In this document: positions 7,657 through 16,293 of the stretch, piece after piece
Layout of the letters: every line of letters begins with the position of its first letter
Numbering within the stretch: position 1 is the first letter of the stretch
Source: JBKECY01 sp047975025
Lineage (GTDB): Bacteria > Bacillota > Clostridia > Lachnospirales > Lachnospiraceae
Reading direction: 5' to 3'
DNA: 44,681 nucleotides
Assembly (NCBI GenBank): GCA_047975025.1
Contig: JBKECY010000075.1
Coordinates: 1 to 44,681, forward strand
Position numbers and translations under genes: made by a program
The notes under the pieces: generated by a model
What the model was told of the DNA's origin: nothing
Databases searched by the model: none
What the model saw: only the letters and a program-made list of their open reading frames with translations

Positions 7657-10010
7657 CAGAGAGAATCAGCAAACGAAAAGAAGCCTTAACGCTGACCAGA
7701 CCCTCGCTGAGCGCGGAACGGGCCCGGCTTGCCACAGAGGCATATGAAGCTTCCTATAACGAAGCGCCTGTTGTGGCAAAAGCGCATATGCTGGCGCATA
7801 TACTTGCACATATGACCATTCAAATCCAGGAGGGCGAACTCATCGTTGGGAATCATACAGACAAGCTGCGCTGTGCACCCGTCTACCCTGAATATACGTC
7901 GCAATGGATTGTGCAGGGACTGGATCATTTTTCTGACAGGGGAAGTGATCCGCTGGAAATCGAGCTATCAGATCAAGAGGAGCTTTCCCAACTGCTTTTA
8001 AAATGGAAAGGAAAGAGTCTGGATGAGCGAATCGAAAAAGCCCTTCCTGCGTCTGTCAAGGAGGCGGAGGCCAGTGGTGTGATGACAGTGGGAAACAGAG
8101 ATTGTGCAACCGGACATATCATTCCGGATTATCCATTCATTTTGAAAAACGGATTATTGGCTTACCGGCAGGAGTGCGAACAGCATATGCGCACGCTGAT
8201 CGTTGACAGCAGAGATAAGCAGGAACAGATGGATTTCTGGGAAGCGGTACTGATTACCATTGATGCCGCAGAGATGTTCGCGGGACGCTACGCAGAGCAG
8301 GCGCTGGAGCTGGCAGAACAAACGGCGGATCCAAAGAGACAGCAGGAGCTGCGTACCATCAGCAAAATATGCCGCACCGTACCCCTGCATCCGGCAGAAA
8401 GTTTTCAGGAAGCTATTCAGTGTGTGTGGTTTCTGCATCTGATTATTACGATTGAGTCTAATGGGCATGGTAATTCATTTGCCCGCTTTGATCAATATAT
8501 AAATCCCTTTTACAAAAAGGATGTGCAGGCAGGTACTCTGACATACGAAGAAGCACTTGAAATCGTGGAATGTTTTTTCATAAAAGCAACAGAAATCATT
8601 AAGCTTAGAGACTCCTTTTATAGTGAGTCGTTTGCAGGCTATCCGGTCTGGCAGAATCTGGTCATCGGAGGACAGACAGCGCAGGGAGCAGACGCGGCGA
8701 ATGAAACTTCACATCTGATACTGGAAGCAAATGCCAGGGTACAGACATCACAGCCGACGGTCTCACTTCGCTATTTTGATGGAATCTCACAGGATTTACT
8801 TGAAAAAGGACTTGCCATGGTACAGGAAGGGATGTCGACACCTGCTTTTTTCAATGATAAGCTGGTGGTTCCCATGATTATGGAAAAGACGCAGGCAACT
8901 GTTGAAGAAGCACGAGAATGGGCAATCCTTGGCTGTGTGGAACCCTGCATTCCCGGATCAAGTGACGGCCGGCCGACGGTTGGATATATCAATCTGCTGA
9001 ACTGTGTAGAACTCGCATTGTTTAACGGTGTCGACCAAATGACCCGGCAGCAGTTAGGACCTGCAACAGGACAGTTTACTTCGTTCGTATCAACAGATGA
9101 TTTGAAACGGGCGTTTTATCAGCAGGTAGACCATTTTGCAGCACTTATGGTCGAAGGATTTAATATTGTCGGCAGTATCCATGCAGTTTATTCACAGGTT
9201 CCATTTGCATCGATGACAGTCAACGATTGTGTGGCGCGCGGGCGTTCTGTACAAAACGCGGGAGCACGCTTTCAGGAGTCCGGTGCATTTATCTGTGGGA
9301 TTGGCAATGCGGCAGATGCGCTGGCAGCCATCGACACATTGGTTTTTACAGAAGGTAAGATTGGAAGGGAAGAACTTTTGCAGGCATTGGCTGCTGATTT
9401 CAAAGGCGAGGAGCGATTGCGCCTGATGCTGCTGCATAAAGCCCCTAAATATGGAAATGACATAGAATCAGTAGATCAGATTGCTGCTGATATTCTGGCA
9501 CATTACAAGGATACACTGTCACAATACCGGGATTCCAGAGGTGCGGCATTCACCGTCGTGGTGGAATCACAGTCGCTGAATGTATCACAAGGACGCAAGG
9601 TAATTGCATCGGCCGATGGCCGGCACCGGGCAGAACCGTTAAACGACAATTGTTCGCCGGTGATGGGGCGGGATCAAAATGGACCGACAGCGGCGGTTCG
9701 CTCTGTGGCACGATTAGGACAAAAAAACGCGCAGGATGGCTGTTTGTATAATCTGCGTTTTGATCCCAGAAGCGTACAGGGAAGTAAAGGCCGCGAGATT
9801 CTGCACAGTATGATACGCACCTATTTTGATAACATGGGAGAGCATATCCAGATTAATGTAGTGGATGACCAGACATTGAAAAAAGCGCAGATTGAGCCGG
9901 AGAAATATAGCGGCCTGCTGGTACGTGTTGCCGGTTATCTGGCATACTTTACAGAGCTGGACAAGGACGTACAGGATAATATCATCGCGAGGACGGCGCA
10001 TATCGTATGA
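7653..10010 (+). CDS. Glycyl-radical enzyme of the diol dehydratase/lyase type
   Basis: 785 aa, the normal length. The C-terminal radical loop VRVAGYLAYF carries Gly761. The thiyl-radical site is GCVEPC, with Cys428 and the catalytic-type Glu430. ATGHIIPDY supplies His155, and ESNGHGNSFARFDQY matches the conserved barrel strand. In glycerol and propanediol dehydratase-type enzymes the Cys-x-Glu, this His and a downstream Asp (here in SSDGR) serve C-O or C-X bond elimination. Pyruvate formate-lyase instead uses two adjacent cysteines, which are absent here. So a dehydratase or lyase is likely. The specificity differs from any motif set I can place firmly (choline, hydroxyproline, isethionate, propanediol). 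It sits between the importer permeases and its activase, with overlapping stop/start codons on both sides. Confidence 0.93.
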   Translation: MTERISKRKEALTLTRPSLSAERARLATEAYEASYNEAPVVAKAHMLAHILAHMTIQIQEGELIVGNHTDKLRCAPVYPEYTSQWIVQGLDHFSDRGSDPLEIELSDQEELSQLLLKWKGKSLDERIEKALPASVKEAEASGVMTVGNRDCATGHIIPDYPFILKNGLLAYRQECEQHMRTLIVDSRDKQEQMDFWEAVLITIDAAEMFAGRYAEQALELAEQTADPKRQQELRTISKICRTVPLHPAESFQEAIQCVWFLHLIITIESNGHGNSFARFDQYINPFYKKDVQAGTLTYEEALEIVECFFIKATEIIKLRDSFYSESFAGYPVWQNLVIGGQTAQGADAANETSHLILEANARVQTSQPTVSLRYFDGISQDLLEKGLAMVQEGMSTPAFFNDKLVVPMIMEKTQATVEEAREWAILGCVEPCIPGSSDGRPTVGYINLLNCVELALFNGVDQMTRQQLGPATGQFTSFVSTDDLKRAFYQQVDHFAALMVEGFNIVGSIHAVYSQVPFASMTVNDCVARGRSVQNAGARFQESGAFICGIGNAADALAAIDTLVFTEGKIGREELLQALAADFKGEERLRLMLLHKAPKYGNDIESVDQIAADILAHYKDTLSQYRDSRGAAFTVVVESQSLNVSQGRKVIASADGRHRAEPLNDNCSPVMGRDQNGPTAAVRSVARLGQKNAQDGCLYNLRFDPRSVQGSKGREILHSMIRTYFDNMGEHIQINVVDDQTLKKAQIEPEKYSGLLVRVAGYLAYFTELDKDVQDNIIARTAHIV

Positions 10011-10951
10011 AATATGGACAGAATATGGCCTACATCGGTGGGATACAGCGGTTTTCTACCGAAGATGGTCCGGGGATACGCACTTGTGTCTTTATGAAAG
10101 GCTGTCCTTTGCAATGCGCGTGGTGCCATAATCCGGAGCTGATCAGCAGTCACTATGAGCTTTCGTTTCGGCAGAAGTTCTGTATTCAGTGTGGTGGCTG
10201 TACACGTGTCTGCCCGCAGCAGGCAATGCAACTCGCACAGACGCTTCAGATTGATCGGCAAAAGTGCATCGGCTGCGGCCGTTGTGCGCAAGAATGCTGT
10301 TCGGGAGCGCTTAGGAGCGAAGCTGTGTACAGGGAGCCGGCGGAAATCATCGATCTGGTTTCGCGGGATATGGAGTTTTATAGGAATTCGGGCGGAGGAC
10401 TTACATTGACCGGAGGGGAAATTCTAAGCCAGGCTGAACAGGCAATCCAGATTGCCGCATTGGCACAAGAGGCGGGGATTTCCGTAGTGCTCGAGACCTG
10501 CGGCTATGGAAGCCGGGAGAAACTGTTTCACTTAGCGCAGATGAGTGACCAGATACTCTTTGACCTCAAGCATATGCAGGAACAGGCGCATATCCGCTAT
10601 ACAGGGAAGGGCAACCACATTATTTTGGATAATCTGGAGGCGCTTTGTGCCGAGGAGGGAATGCGCTCAAAAGTGATTCTTCGAATGCCGCTTGTGCATC
10701 AGGTGAATGATCAAAGTGAGCATATGATACAGGTTCGTAAGTTTATGCAGTCGCATGGCCTTGCTACACTGCATCTGCTTTTATACCATTCTATGGGAAT
10801 TGCCAAGGCCAGGGCTCTGGGAAAAAGTCAGACCGCCTTTATGCCGCCGCCACAAAGCCAGATACAACTGATACGACAGATATTTAATAAGACAGAGATT
10901 GATGTGTTGGTTATGGGAGAGGACAACAATACAGGAGAGGCAGTGGTATGA
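10007..10951 (+). CDS. Glycyl-radical enzyme activating enzyme (radical SAM)
   Basis: 314 aa. The radical SAM cluster motif CxxxCxxC is at C33, C37 and C40 (GCPLQCAWC), followed by HNPE. A ferredoxin-like insert holds two more 4Fe-4S sites: C59, C62, C65, C69 and C87, C90, C93, C97. This three-cluster layout is usual for activases of the dehydratase-type glycyl-radical enzymes. The GGGLTLTGGE stretch binds S-adenosylmethionine. It abstracts hydrogen from Gly761 of the preceding enzyme to make the radical. ATGA overlaps link it to the enzyme before it and the permease after it. Confidence 0.95.
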   Translation: MKYGQNMAYIGGIQRFSTEDGPGIRTCVFMKGCPLQCAWCHNPELISSHYELSFRQKFCIQCGGCTRVCPQQAMQLAQTLQIDRQKCIGCGRCAQECCSGALRSEAVYREPAEIIDLVSRDMEFYRNSGGGLTLTGGEILSQAEQAIQIAALAQEAGISVVLETCGYGSREKLFHLAQMSDQILFDLKHMQEQAHIRYTGKGNHIILDNLEALCAEEGMRSKVILRMPLVHQVNDQSEHMIQVRKFMQSHGLATLHLLLYHSMGIAKARALGKSQTAFMPPPQSQIQLIRQIFNKTEIDVLVMGEDNNTGEAVV

Positions 10952-11823
10952 ACCGTTTTCTAATTATATGCATTGTTAGTATTTTGATTCTTTATGCGGC
11001 CTTTTTAGTTACTGATCTGCTGCGCAGCAGAGGCAGGTTAGGTGAAGAAAAAGGCAGTATTGTGTTCTATGGAGCTTTGTCAAGCGGTATTATGTTTTTA
11101 AGTTCCTTTGGTGTTTCAGATACGGCTCTTAGTGTATTTGCTTATAAAATTAAAAAGTGTATTCAATCCTCTCTTCTTCCGGGCACGATTATCACGTCGT
11201 CCATTCTCCCGATGGGCGTGATGGCCATTGCATTTCTGACCTCGGTCGAAGTAGAGCCGGTTACCTTGCTAATTTGTGTGACATCACAGACAGCGGGAGC
11301 ACTTCTGGGAGTAAGGCTGCTGTTGCGCTGCCCGCCGCTTTTGATCAAGCGAATTATGGGAGCAGCACTTCTGGCATCAGCCATACTGATTGTCTGCAAA
11401 ATGACAGTTCTGGGGATCGAAGGCGGCTCGGCAATTGGTCTGTCACCGACAGGCAGGCTGATTGCAGGCATAGCATTTTTCGTATTTGGCGGTTTAAATA
11501 TGGCAGGAATGGGAGCAACAGTCACAAATATGGCAGTACTTCTGCTTTTGGGGATGGACTCAAGAAGTGTATTTCCTGTCGTGATGGCCGGTAATATAAT
11601 CAGCTGCAGTTTTGGTGCGTTCGGGTTCATCAAAGATGGCAAATATACGCGTAAGGCCGCCATTGGCTCCGTATTTGGTATTGCAGGCGTATTGGCAGCA
11701 GTAGGTCTGGTGAATCGAATTGACATACAATATCTGCAAATCCTGATGGCAGGGCTGCTGCTGTATTGTGGCGGAGACATGCTGTGGTCCGTCCGCAGAG
11801 TGCAGAAAAGACAAGGAGGATGA
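10948..11823 (+). CDS. TauE/SafE (TSUP) family membrane permease
   Basis: 291 aa, strongly hydrophobic, with about eight predicted membrane segments in two related halves. GGLNMAGMGATVTNMAVLLLLGM is close to the conserved TSUP repeat, and the start is coupled to the activase by ATGA. Characterised TSUP members move sulfite, sulfonates, thiosulfate or other small anions, often exporting sulfite after sulfonate cleavage. Here it may export an inorganic or organic anion produced by the pathway. If that anion is sulfite, the glycyl-radical enzyme could be a C-S lyase. That is one possibility only; TSUP proteins also occur without sulfonate metabolism. Confidence 0.8.
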   Translation: MNRFLIICIVSILILYAAFLVTDLLRSRGRLGEEKGSIVFYGALSSGIMFLSSFGVSDTALSVFAYKIKKCIQSSLLPGTIITSSILPMGVMAIAFLTSVEVEPVTLLICVTSQTAGALLGVRLLLRCPPLLIKRIMGAALLASAILIVCKMTVLGIEGGSAIGLSPTGRLIAGIAFFVFGGLNMAGMGATVTNMAVLLLLGMDSRSVFPVVMAGNIISCSFGAFGFIKDGKYTRKAAIGSVFGIAGVLAAVGLVNRIDIQYLQILMAGLLLYCGGDMLWSVRRVQKRQGG

Positions 11824-11825
11824 AC

Positions 11826-12803
11826 ATGGAAAAAAAGATTTTTATATATAGCTGCCGCGAGGATGAGAAGGAACTGCTGGAAGAATATGCACGCAAGTGG
11901 AACCTGACGCTGGGGTATTGTGCGGCACAGCCGGTTCCTGATAATGCGCATCTGTGTGCGGGGTATCCTTGTGTTTCCATGGTGGGAACACGCCTGTCAG
12001 ACGAAACGCTTTTAAAATTTCATGAGTTAGGGGTTAAGCTGATTTCAACCCGTTCGGTGGGCACAGAGCACATCAATGGCGCCTATGCCAAAGAGCTGGG
12101 CATACAAGTAGCCAATATTTCCTATTCTCCGAATTCAGTAGCAGATTTTGCTATTATGCTGATGCTGATGTCTCTTAGGAAAGCAAAATACATTCTGGAG
12201 CATTACAAAGTCAGAGACTATTCCTTGGGGCAAAATCAGGGGCGGGAACTTCGCAACATGAAAGTCGGAATTTTGGGAGCCGGACATATAGGCAGTACGG
12301 TCATCCGCGAAATCTCGGGATTTGGCTGTGAGATTCTGGTCTATGGCAGGCATGAACGTGAAGAAATTAAAAAATACGCCACATATGCGTCACTCGACGA
12401 AATCTACAAAAGCTGTGATCTGCTCTCGTTTCATCTGCCGGCCACACCCGAGACATATCATATGATCCATTGTGAGAATGTCATGCAGTTGAAAAAGGGA
12501 GTGGTGATTATAAATACGTCCCGCGGAAGTCTGGTCGATAATAAAGCGTTGATCAAGGGAATTGAAGCCGGTGTAATCAGTGCTGCCGGTCTGGATGTCA
12601 TAGATCACGAACCGGTACTTTACAATCTGAATCATAAAGATGCATTGCCTACCGATCAGGATCTTGCGGTGCTTGAAAGCTTCCCGAACGTTATTATTAC
12701 ACCCCACACAGCATTCTATACGGATCAGGCGGTCAGAGATATGATTGAAAATACGCTGTACAACTGCCTGCATTTCCTGGAACTGGCCGTAGAATATAAA
12801 TAA
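11826..12803 (+). CDS. D-2-hydroxyacid dehydrogenase (NAD-dependent)
   Basis: 325 aa from ATG 11826, six bases after GGAGG; the in-frame ATG at 11820 touches the ribosome site. NAD-binding GAGHIGS is near residue 150. The catalytic set of the family is visible: Arg in NTSRGSLVD, an acid in LDVIDHEP and His in TPHTAFYT. The sequence is closest in flavour to D-lactate dehydrogenase/VanH types (RSVGTEHIN, NSVADFAIMLML). It would reduce a 2-oxo acid to the D-2-hydroxy acid, or the reverse. Placed with the transaminase it could reduce the oxo acid formed from an amino acid, producing a hydroxy acid for later dehydration. It closes the first transcription block; a new promoter follows. Confidence 0.88.
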   Translation: MEKKIFIYSCREDEKELLEEYARKWNLTLGYCAAQPVPDNAHLCAGYPCVSMVGTRLSDETLLKFHELGVKLISTRSVGTEHINGAYAKELGIQVANISYSPNSVADFAIMLMLMSLRKAKYILEHYKVRDYSLGQNQGRELRNMKVGILGAGHIGSTVIREISGFGCEILVYGRHEREEIKKYATYASLDEIYKSCDLLSFHLPATPETYHMIHCENVMQLKKGVVIINTSRGSLVDNKALIKGIEAGVISAAGLDVIDHEPVLYNLNHKDALPTDQDLAVLESFPNVIITPHTAFYTDQAVRDMIENTLYNCLHFLELAVEYK

Positions 12804-12815
12804 TTATATTTGTGC

Positions 12816-12844
12816 TTGACATAATGAAAGTGGGAGCGTATAAT
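12816..12844 (+). promoter_or_regulatory. Consensus sigma-A promoter for the ATPase-to-mutase block
   Basis: TTGACA (12816-12821) and TATAAT (12839-12844) with a 17-base spacer form a perfect match. Transcription should begin near 12851, leaving a leader of about 145 bases. That leader contains a strong hairpin just before the ribosome site. No GT-N3-AC site like the one before the GntR gene was obvious next to it. Confidence 0.8.
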
Positions 12845-12939
12845 ACGAATAAATCAAGAGATTCTACAACGCAAGCAAAGTAATACAATGAACAAAGAGC
12901 TTAAAAAGAAAAAAGAAAATTGAGCATTTCTAACAACAA

Positions 12940-12975
12940 AGCAAAGGCGCTTACTTAACGGTAGGCGCCTTTGCT
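12940..12975 (+). other. Leader hairpin upstream of the ABC ATPase
   Basis: AGCAAAGGCGCTTAC (12940-12954) pairs with GTAGGCGCCTTTGCT (12961-12975), giving a 15-bp stem with one wobble and a 6-base loop. No T run follows (CGTGTAAAAAAGGAGG), so it is not a classical terminator in this direction. It could protect the 5' end of the mRNA, bind a regulator, or be one state of an attenuator. Confidence 0.6.
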
Positions 12976-12996
12976 CGTGTAAAAAAGGAGGAGCAT

Positions 12997-13731
12997 ATGG
13001 TAAAACTAAGTGGAATTAAAAAATCGTTTGGGGATTTAAAAGTTCTAAACGGAGTTTCTCTGGAAGTTGAAAAAGGAGAGGTGGTAGCGATTCTGGGACC
13101 AAGTGGTTCTGGCAAGACGACCTTCCTGCGCAGTATTAATTTTCTTGATGTAGCGAATGAGGGACGTGTGCAGATTGATGATCTGGACGTAGATTATACC
13201 TCGGCAACGAAAAAGGAAATTATGCAGATTCGTAAAAAGACAGCTATGGTATTCCAAAATTATAATTTGTTCAAGAATAAGACCGCACTGCAAAATGTTA
13301 TGGAAGGGTTAGTGATGGTCAAGAAAATGGACAAAAAAGAAGCTCGGAAAGTCAGCATGGAAGCGCTTGAAAAAGTCGGACTTAAAGAGAGAATGGACTA
13401 TTATCCTTCACAGATGTCCGGCGGGCAGCAGCAAAGAGCCAGTATTGCCCGTGCTCTGGTACTAAACCCGGAGGTCATCTTGTTCGACGAACCGACTTCG
13501 GCACTTGATCCCGAACTGGTCGGTGAGGTACTTCAGGTCATGCAGGATGTGGCCAGTACAGGAATTACCATGCTGGTGGTAACACATGAGATTGGATTTG
13601 CACATGATGTTGCGTCAAAAGTCGTATTTATGGACGGAGGCAATATCATAGAGATGGGAACACCCGAGGAAGTAATTGATCATCCTAAAGAGGAGAGGAC
13701 GCAAAGATTCCTGGGGGTATTAAGTGCCTAG
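12997..13731 (+). CDS. Amino acid ABC transporter ATP-binding protein
   Basis: 244 aa with Walker A GPSGSGKTT, Q-loop VFQNYNLF, signature MSGGQQQR, Walker B VILFDEPTSALD and the H-loop VTHE. It belongs to the GlnQ/HisP group, which powers polar amino acid importers. AAGGAGGAG lies just before the start. It partners the two permeases encoded about 6 kb upstream and the lipoprotein encoded next. Splitting one importer over two transcription blocks is unusual but consistent with all of them serving one pathway. Confidence 0.93.
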   Translation: MVKLSGIKKSFGDLKVLNGVSLEVEKGEVVAILGPSGSGKTTFLRSINFLDVANEGRVQIDDLDVDYTSATKKEIMQIRKKTAMVFQNYNLFKNKTALQNVMEGLVMVKKMDKKEARKVSMEALEKVGLKERMDYYPSQMSGGQQQRASIARALVLNPEVILFDEPTSALDPELVGEVLQVMQDVASTGITMLVVTHEIGFAHDVASKVVFMDGGNIIEMGTPEEVIDHPKEERTQRFLGVLSA

Positions 13732-13770
13732 AAGGCAGTTGCAGACAATAGATAAAAGAGGAGAGAAAAA

Positions 13771-14634
13771 ATGAAGAAAATGAAAATGATGGGTATTGCA
13801 AGTGTAGCATTGGTAATGGGGTTAGTCGTTGCAGGATGCGGGTCCTCTACGGACAGCAGCGACACAGCGGCAGCAAGTACAGACACTGCGGAGGCAACGA
13901 CAATCATCTGTGCATTGGATGCCAATGTATCTCCCTACACATATTATGACGAGAACGGTGAAATTACCGGATACGATTATGAAACACTGAAAATGATCGA
14001 TGATATGTTGGATGATTACACATTTGAATACGAGATGGTAGATTATGATGTTGCCGCCATTGGTCTGGAATCAGGACAGTATGATCTTGAGGCAGGAAGC
14101 AAGTATAAGACATCAGCAAGAGCAGAGAAATTCCTGATCACAGACTCTAACTACTATGCAGCTGTAACACTGGCCGTAAGAAAGGACAGCGGAATTACGT
14201 CGATTGAAGACATGGCAGGCAAGACGCTGGTGCCGGTACCAGAAGCAGATGGATTACGTCAGGTATATCTGGATTATATGGAGGCTAACCCGGATGCAGA
14301 TATTACGCAGGATACAGGTTCCAGTCTGATTAGCATCGCTGACGGACTTGCTTATGTGGCAGCCGGACAATACGATGGAATGATTGACCCTCCGGATATG
14401 TTCTATGATGTACTGGATGAAGATGAGAATCTGGCAAGTCAGATTACGGTAATTGAAGATCCGTTTACCGTAGTCGGCGGTCACTTTTTACTTAATAATG
14501 CAAATGAAGATCTGTATACCCAAATTAACGAAGCTCTGGCCGAACTGAAATCGAACGGAAAACTGGGTGCATTGAGTGAAGAATGGTTTGGAGAAGATCT
14601 GATTGCGAAATATGCGGATATCGCGAATGACTAA
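13771..14634 (+). CDS. Amino acid ABC transporter substrate-binding lipoprotein
   Basis: 287 aa. A signal sequence ends in the lipobox VAGC with acylated Cys23, followed by a Ser/Thr/Asp-rich linker. The rest is a family 3 solute-binding fold (SPYTYYDENGEITGYDYE, YDLEAGSKYKTSARAEKF). The arginine of SARAEKF corresponds to the usual carboxylate-binding residue. Regions that normally contact the amino group are altered: the common GT motif is replaced by VPVPEADG, and the second-lobe acid lies in YDGMIDPPDMF. The ligand may therefore not be a standard amino acid. It follows the ATPase by 39 bases. Confidence 0.88.
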   Translation: MKKMKMMGIASVALVMGLVVAGCGSSTDSSDTAAASTDTAEATTIICALDANVSPYTYYDENGEITGYDYETLKMIDDMLDDYTFEYEMVDYDVAAIGLESGQYDLEAGSKYKTSARAEKFLITDSNYYAAVTLAVRKDSGITSIEDMAGKTLVPVPEADGLRQVYLDYMEANPDADITQDTGSSLISIADGLAYVAAGQYDGMIDPPDMFYDVLDEDENLASQITVIEDPFTVVGGHFLLNNANEDLYTQINEALAELKSNGKLGALSEEWFGEDLIAKYADIAND

Positions 14635-14658
14635 TCACTGATTCAATAAGGAGGCAAT

Positions 14659-15495
14659 ATGCAGGAATTGGATAAAAAGCTGGAAACACTTAAAAATTAT
14701 TTGCAAGAACTGCAAAGCGTAGCCGTTGCCTTTTCCGGCGGAGTGGATTCGACATTTCTGCTAAAAGTCGCCAGAGATGTATTGCAGGAGAAGGTGATAG
14801 CGGTTACGGCCAGCTCCTGCTCTTTCCCCAAGCGTGAATTAGAAGAGGCAGTTGCCTTCTCTGATTCCCTGGGGGTTACTCATATACAGTGTGAATCCGA
14901 AGAATTGGAGATCGACGGATTCTCAAACAATCCCCCGAACCGCTGTTATCTGTGCAAAAAAGAACTGTTTACCAAGATCGGAGCCATTGCCAAAGAGCAT
15001 GGTATGGCGGCCGTAGCAGAAGGTTCGAATGTGGATGACATGGGTGACTATCGGCCGGGGCTGCAGGCCGTCCGCGAATTACAGGTCAAAAGCCCTCTGC
15101 GGTATGCAAATCTCACGAAAAAAGATATCCGCATCCTGTCCCACAGAATGGGGCTTCCAACCTGGAATAAGCAGTCCTTTGCCTGCCTGTCCTCACGTTT
15201 TGCTTATGGAGAACAGATAACAGAGGAAAAGCTGCATATGGTGGATCTGGCTGAACAGAAACTTTTAGATCTGGGATTTCATCAGCTTCGAGTACGTATA
15301 CATGATAAAATGGCTCGCATTGAGATTATGCCCGAACAATTTTCCAAGCTCTTAGGAGAAGATATACTGGTTGAAGTCAACACCTATTTTCATAGCCTGG
15401 GCTTTACTTATGTAACGATGGATATGGAAGGCTATTGTATGGGCAGCATGAATAAGACGCTCCAGACAGGTGAGCAGCAGATTAAATCAGCCTGA
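14659..15495 (+). CDS. larE: LarE, sulfur transferase of nickel-pincer cofactor synthesis
   Basis: 278 aa. The ATP-pyrophosphatase loop SGGVDS is at residues 26-31. RCYLCK (C96, C99) and SFACLSSRFAYGE (C176) are family hallmarks. LarE adenylates and then thiolates the carboxylates made by LarB. In L. plantarum the sulfur comes from a sacrificed cysteine in the ACLSSR motif. Other LarE proteins use three cysteines to hold an FeS cluster as sulfur carrier, and the three cysteines here would suit that type (inference). Start has AAGGAGG. Its position next to the importer lipoprotein rather than larBC shows the cofactor genes are woven into the pathway. Confidence 0.93.
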   Translation: MQELDKKLETLKNYLQELQSVAVAFSGGVDSTFLLKVARDVLQEKVIAVTASSCSFPKRELEEAVAFSDSLGVTHIQCESEELEIDGFSNNPPNRCYLCKKELFTKIGAIAKEHGMAAVAEGSNVDDMGDYRPGLQAVRELQVKSPLRYANLTKKDIRILSHRMGLPTWNKQSFACLSSRFAYGEQITEEKLHMVDLAEQKLLDLGFHQLRVRIHDKMARIEIMPEQFSKLLGEDILVEVNTYFHSLGFTYVTMDMEGYCMGSMNKTLQTGEQQIKSA

Positions 15496-15524
15496 AAATT
15501 TTATAGTAAGGGACGGAGACTGCA

Positions 15525-16280
15525 ATGAAGACATCGATTTTTAAAGATAAAGTGACCGTAATTACAGGTGGACACAGTGGTATCGGAGCAGCGATTTCCG
15601 ATGCCTTTGCTGCTAAAGGCTGTACTGTGATTATCGTAGGCAGAAATGAAGAAACAGGCAGAGCGGCGGCAAAGGAACTCAGCCTGAAATATGAATGCAA
15701 AGCTTCATTTTGCACATGTGATATTACGCAGTCAGATCAGGCACAGGCTGCGATTCAAAGTATTGTGCAGGACTATGGACAGATTGATTTTTTAATCAAC
15801 AATGCCGGTATCTATCCGGCAGTCGGATTGCTGGATATGACAGAAGCAACCTTTGAAGCTGTATTTCGTCTGAATGTACAGGGGGTATTTAATATTACCC
15901 GGGAAGCGGCGCTTCAAAGCATGTGTAGCAGGAAGTATGGCAGAATCATAAGTATAAGTTCAGTAGACAGCTGGCTTCCGACCAGGGGAATTACTGCCTA
16001 TGCAGCTTCGAAAGCAGCTTTGAACAGTCTGGTCAAGTCTTTTGCAATTGAGCTGAGCGAATATGGCATTACCTCCAATGGAGTCGCTCCCGGATGGGTT
16101 GGCACAGAGCCGGTGCTGCGTGCAGGACGTTATAAAAGCCAGCTGGATCAGATTTTAAACAAGAGAATGGCAGAACCTTCGGAAATTGCGGATTTTGTTA
16201 CATTTTTATGTGAAGATAAAGCTTCTTATATGAATGGAGAAATCCTCAATGTGAGCGGAGGTCTGTTGCTTAACAGTTAA
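15525..16280 (+). CDS. Short-chain dehydrogenase/reductase (SDR)
   Basis: 251 aa classical SDR: TGGHSGIG cofactor loop at residues 15-22, NNAG, catalytic Ser (SISSVDS) and YAASK with Tyr and Lys, and the C-terminal NVSGG. It oxidises or reduces an alcohol/carbonyl pair with NAD(P). The arginine after the glycine loop (VGRNEE) hints at NADP but is not decisive. It lies 29 bases after larE and 13 bases before the mutase reactivase. It likely acts on a hydroxy or oxo intermediate of the same pathway; the substrate is unknown. Confidence 0.9.
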   Translation: MKTSIFKDKVTVITGGHSGIGAAISDAFAAKGCTVIIVGRNEETGRAAAKELSLKYECKASFCTCDITQSDQAQAAIQSIVQDYGQIDFLINNAGIYPAVGLLDMTEATFEAVFRLNVQGVFNITREAALQSMCSRKYGRIISISSVDSWLPTRGITAYAASKAALNSLVKSFAIELSEYGITSNGVAPGWVGTEPVLRAGRYKSQLDQILNKRMAEPSEIADFVTFLCEDKASYMNGEILNVSGGLLLNS

Positions 16281-16293
16281 TTGAGGTGAGGAT

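Noticed and set aside
11163..11951. Minus-strand open frame of 262 codons opposite the TSUP gene
   Set aside because: Opposite a coupled membrane-protein gene and into the dehydrogenase gene; low-complexity translation; shadow.
12888..12923. Leader peptide MNKELKKKKEN as an annotated gene
   Set aside because: No convincing ribosome site and no coupled terminator; mentioned only as an observation.
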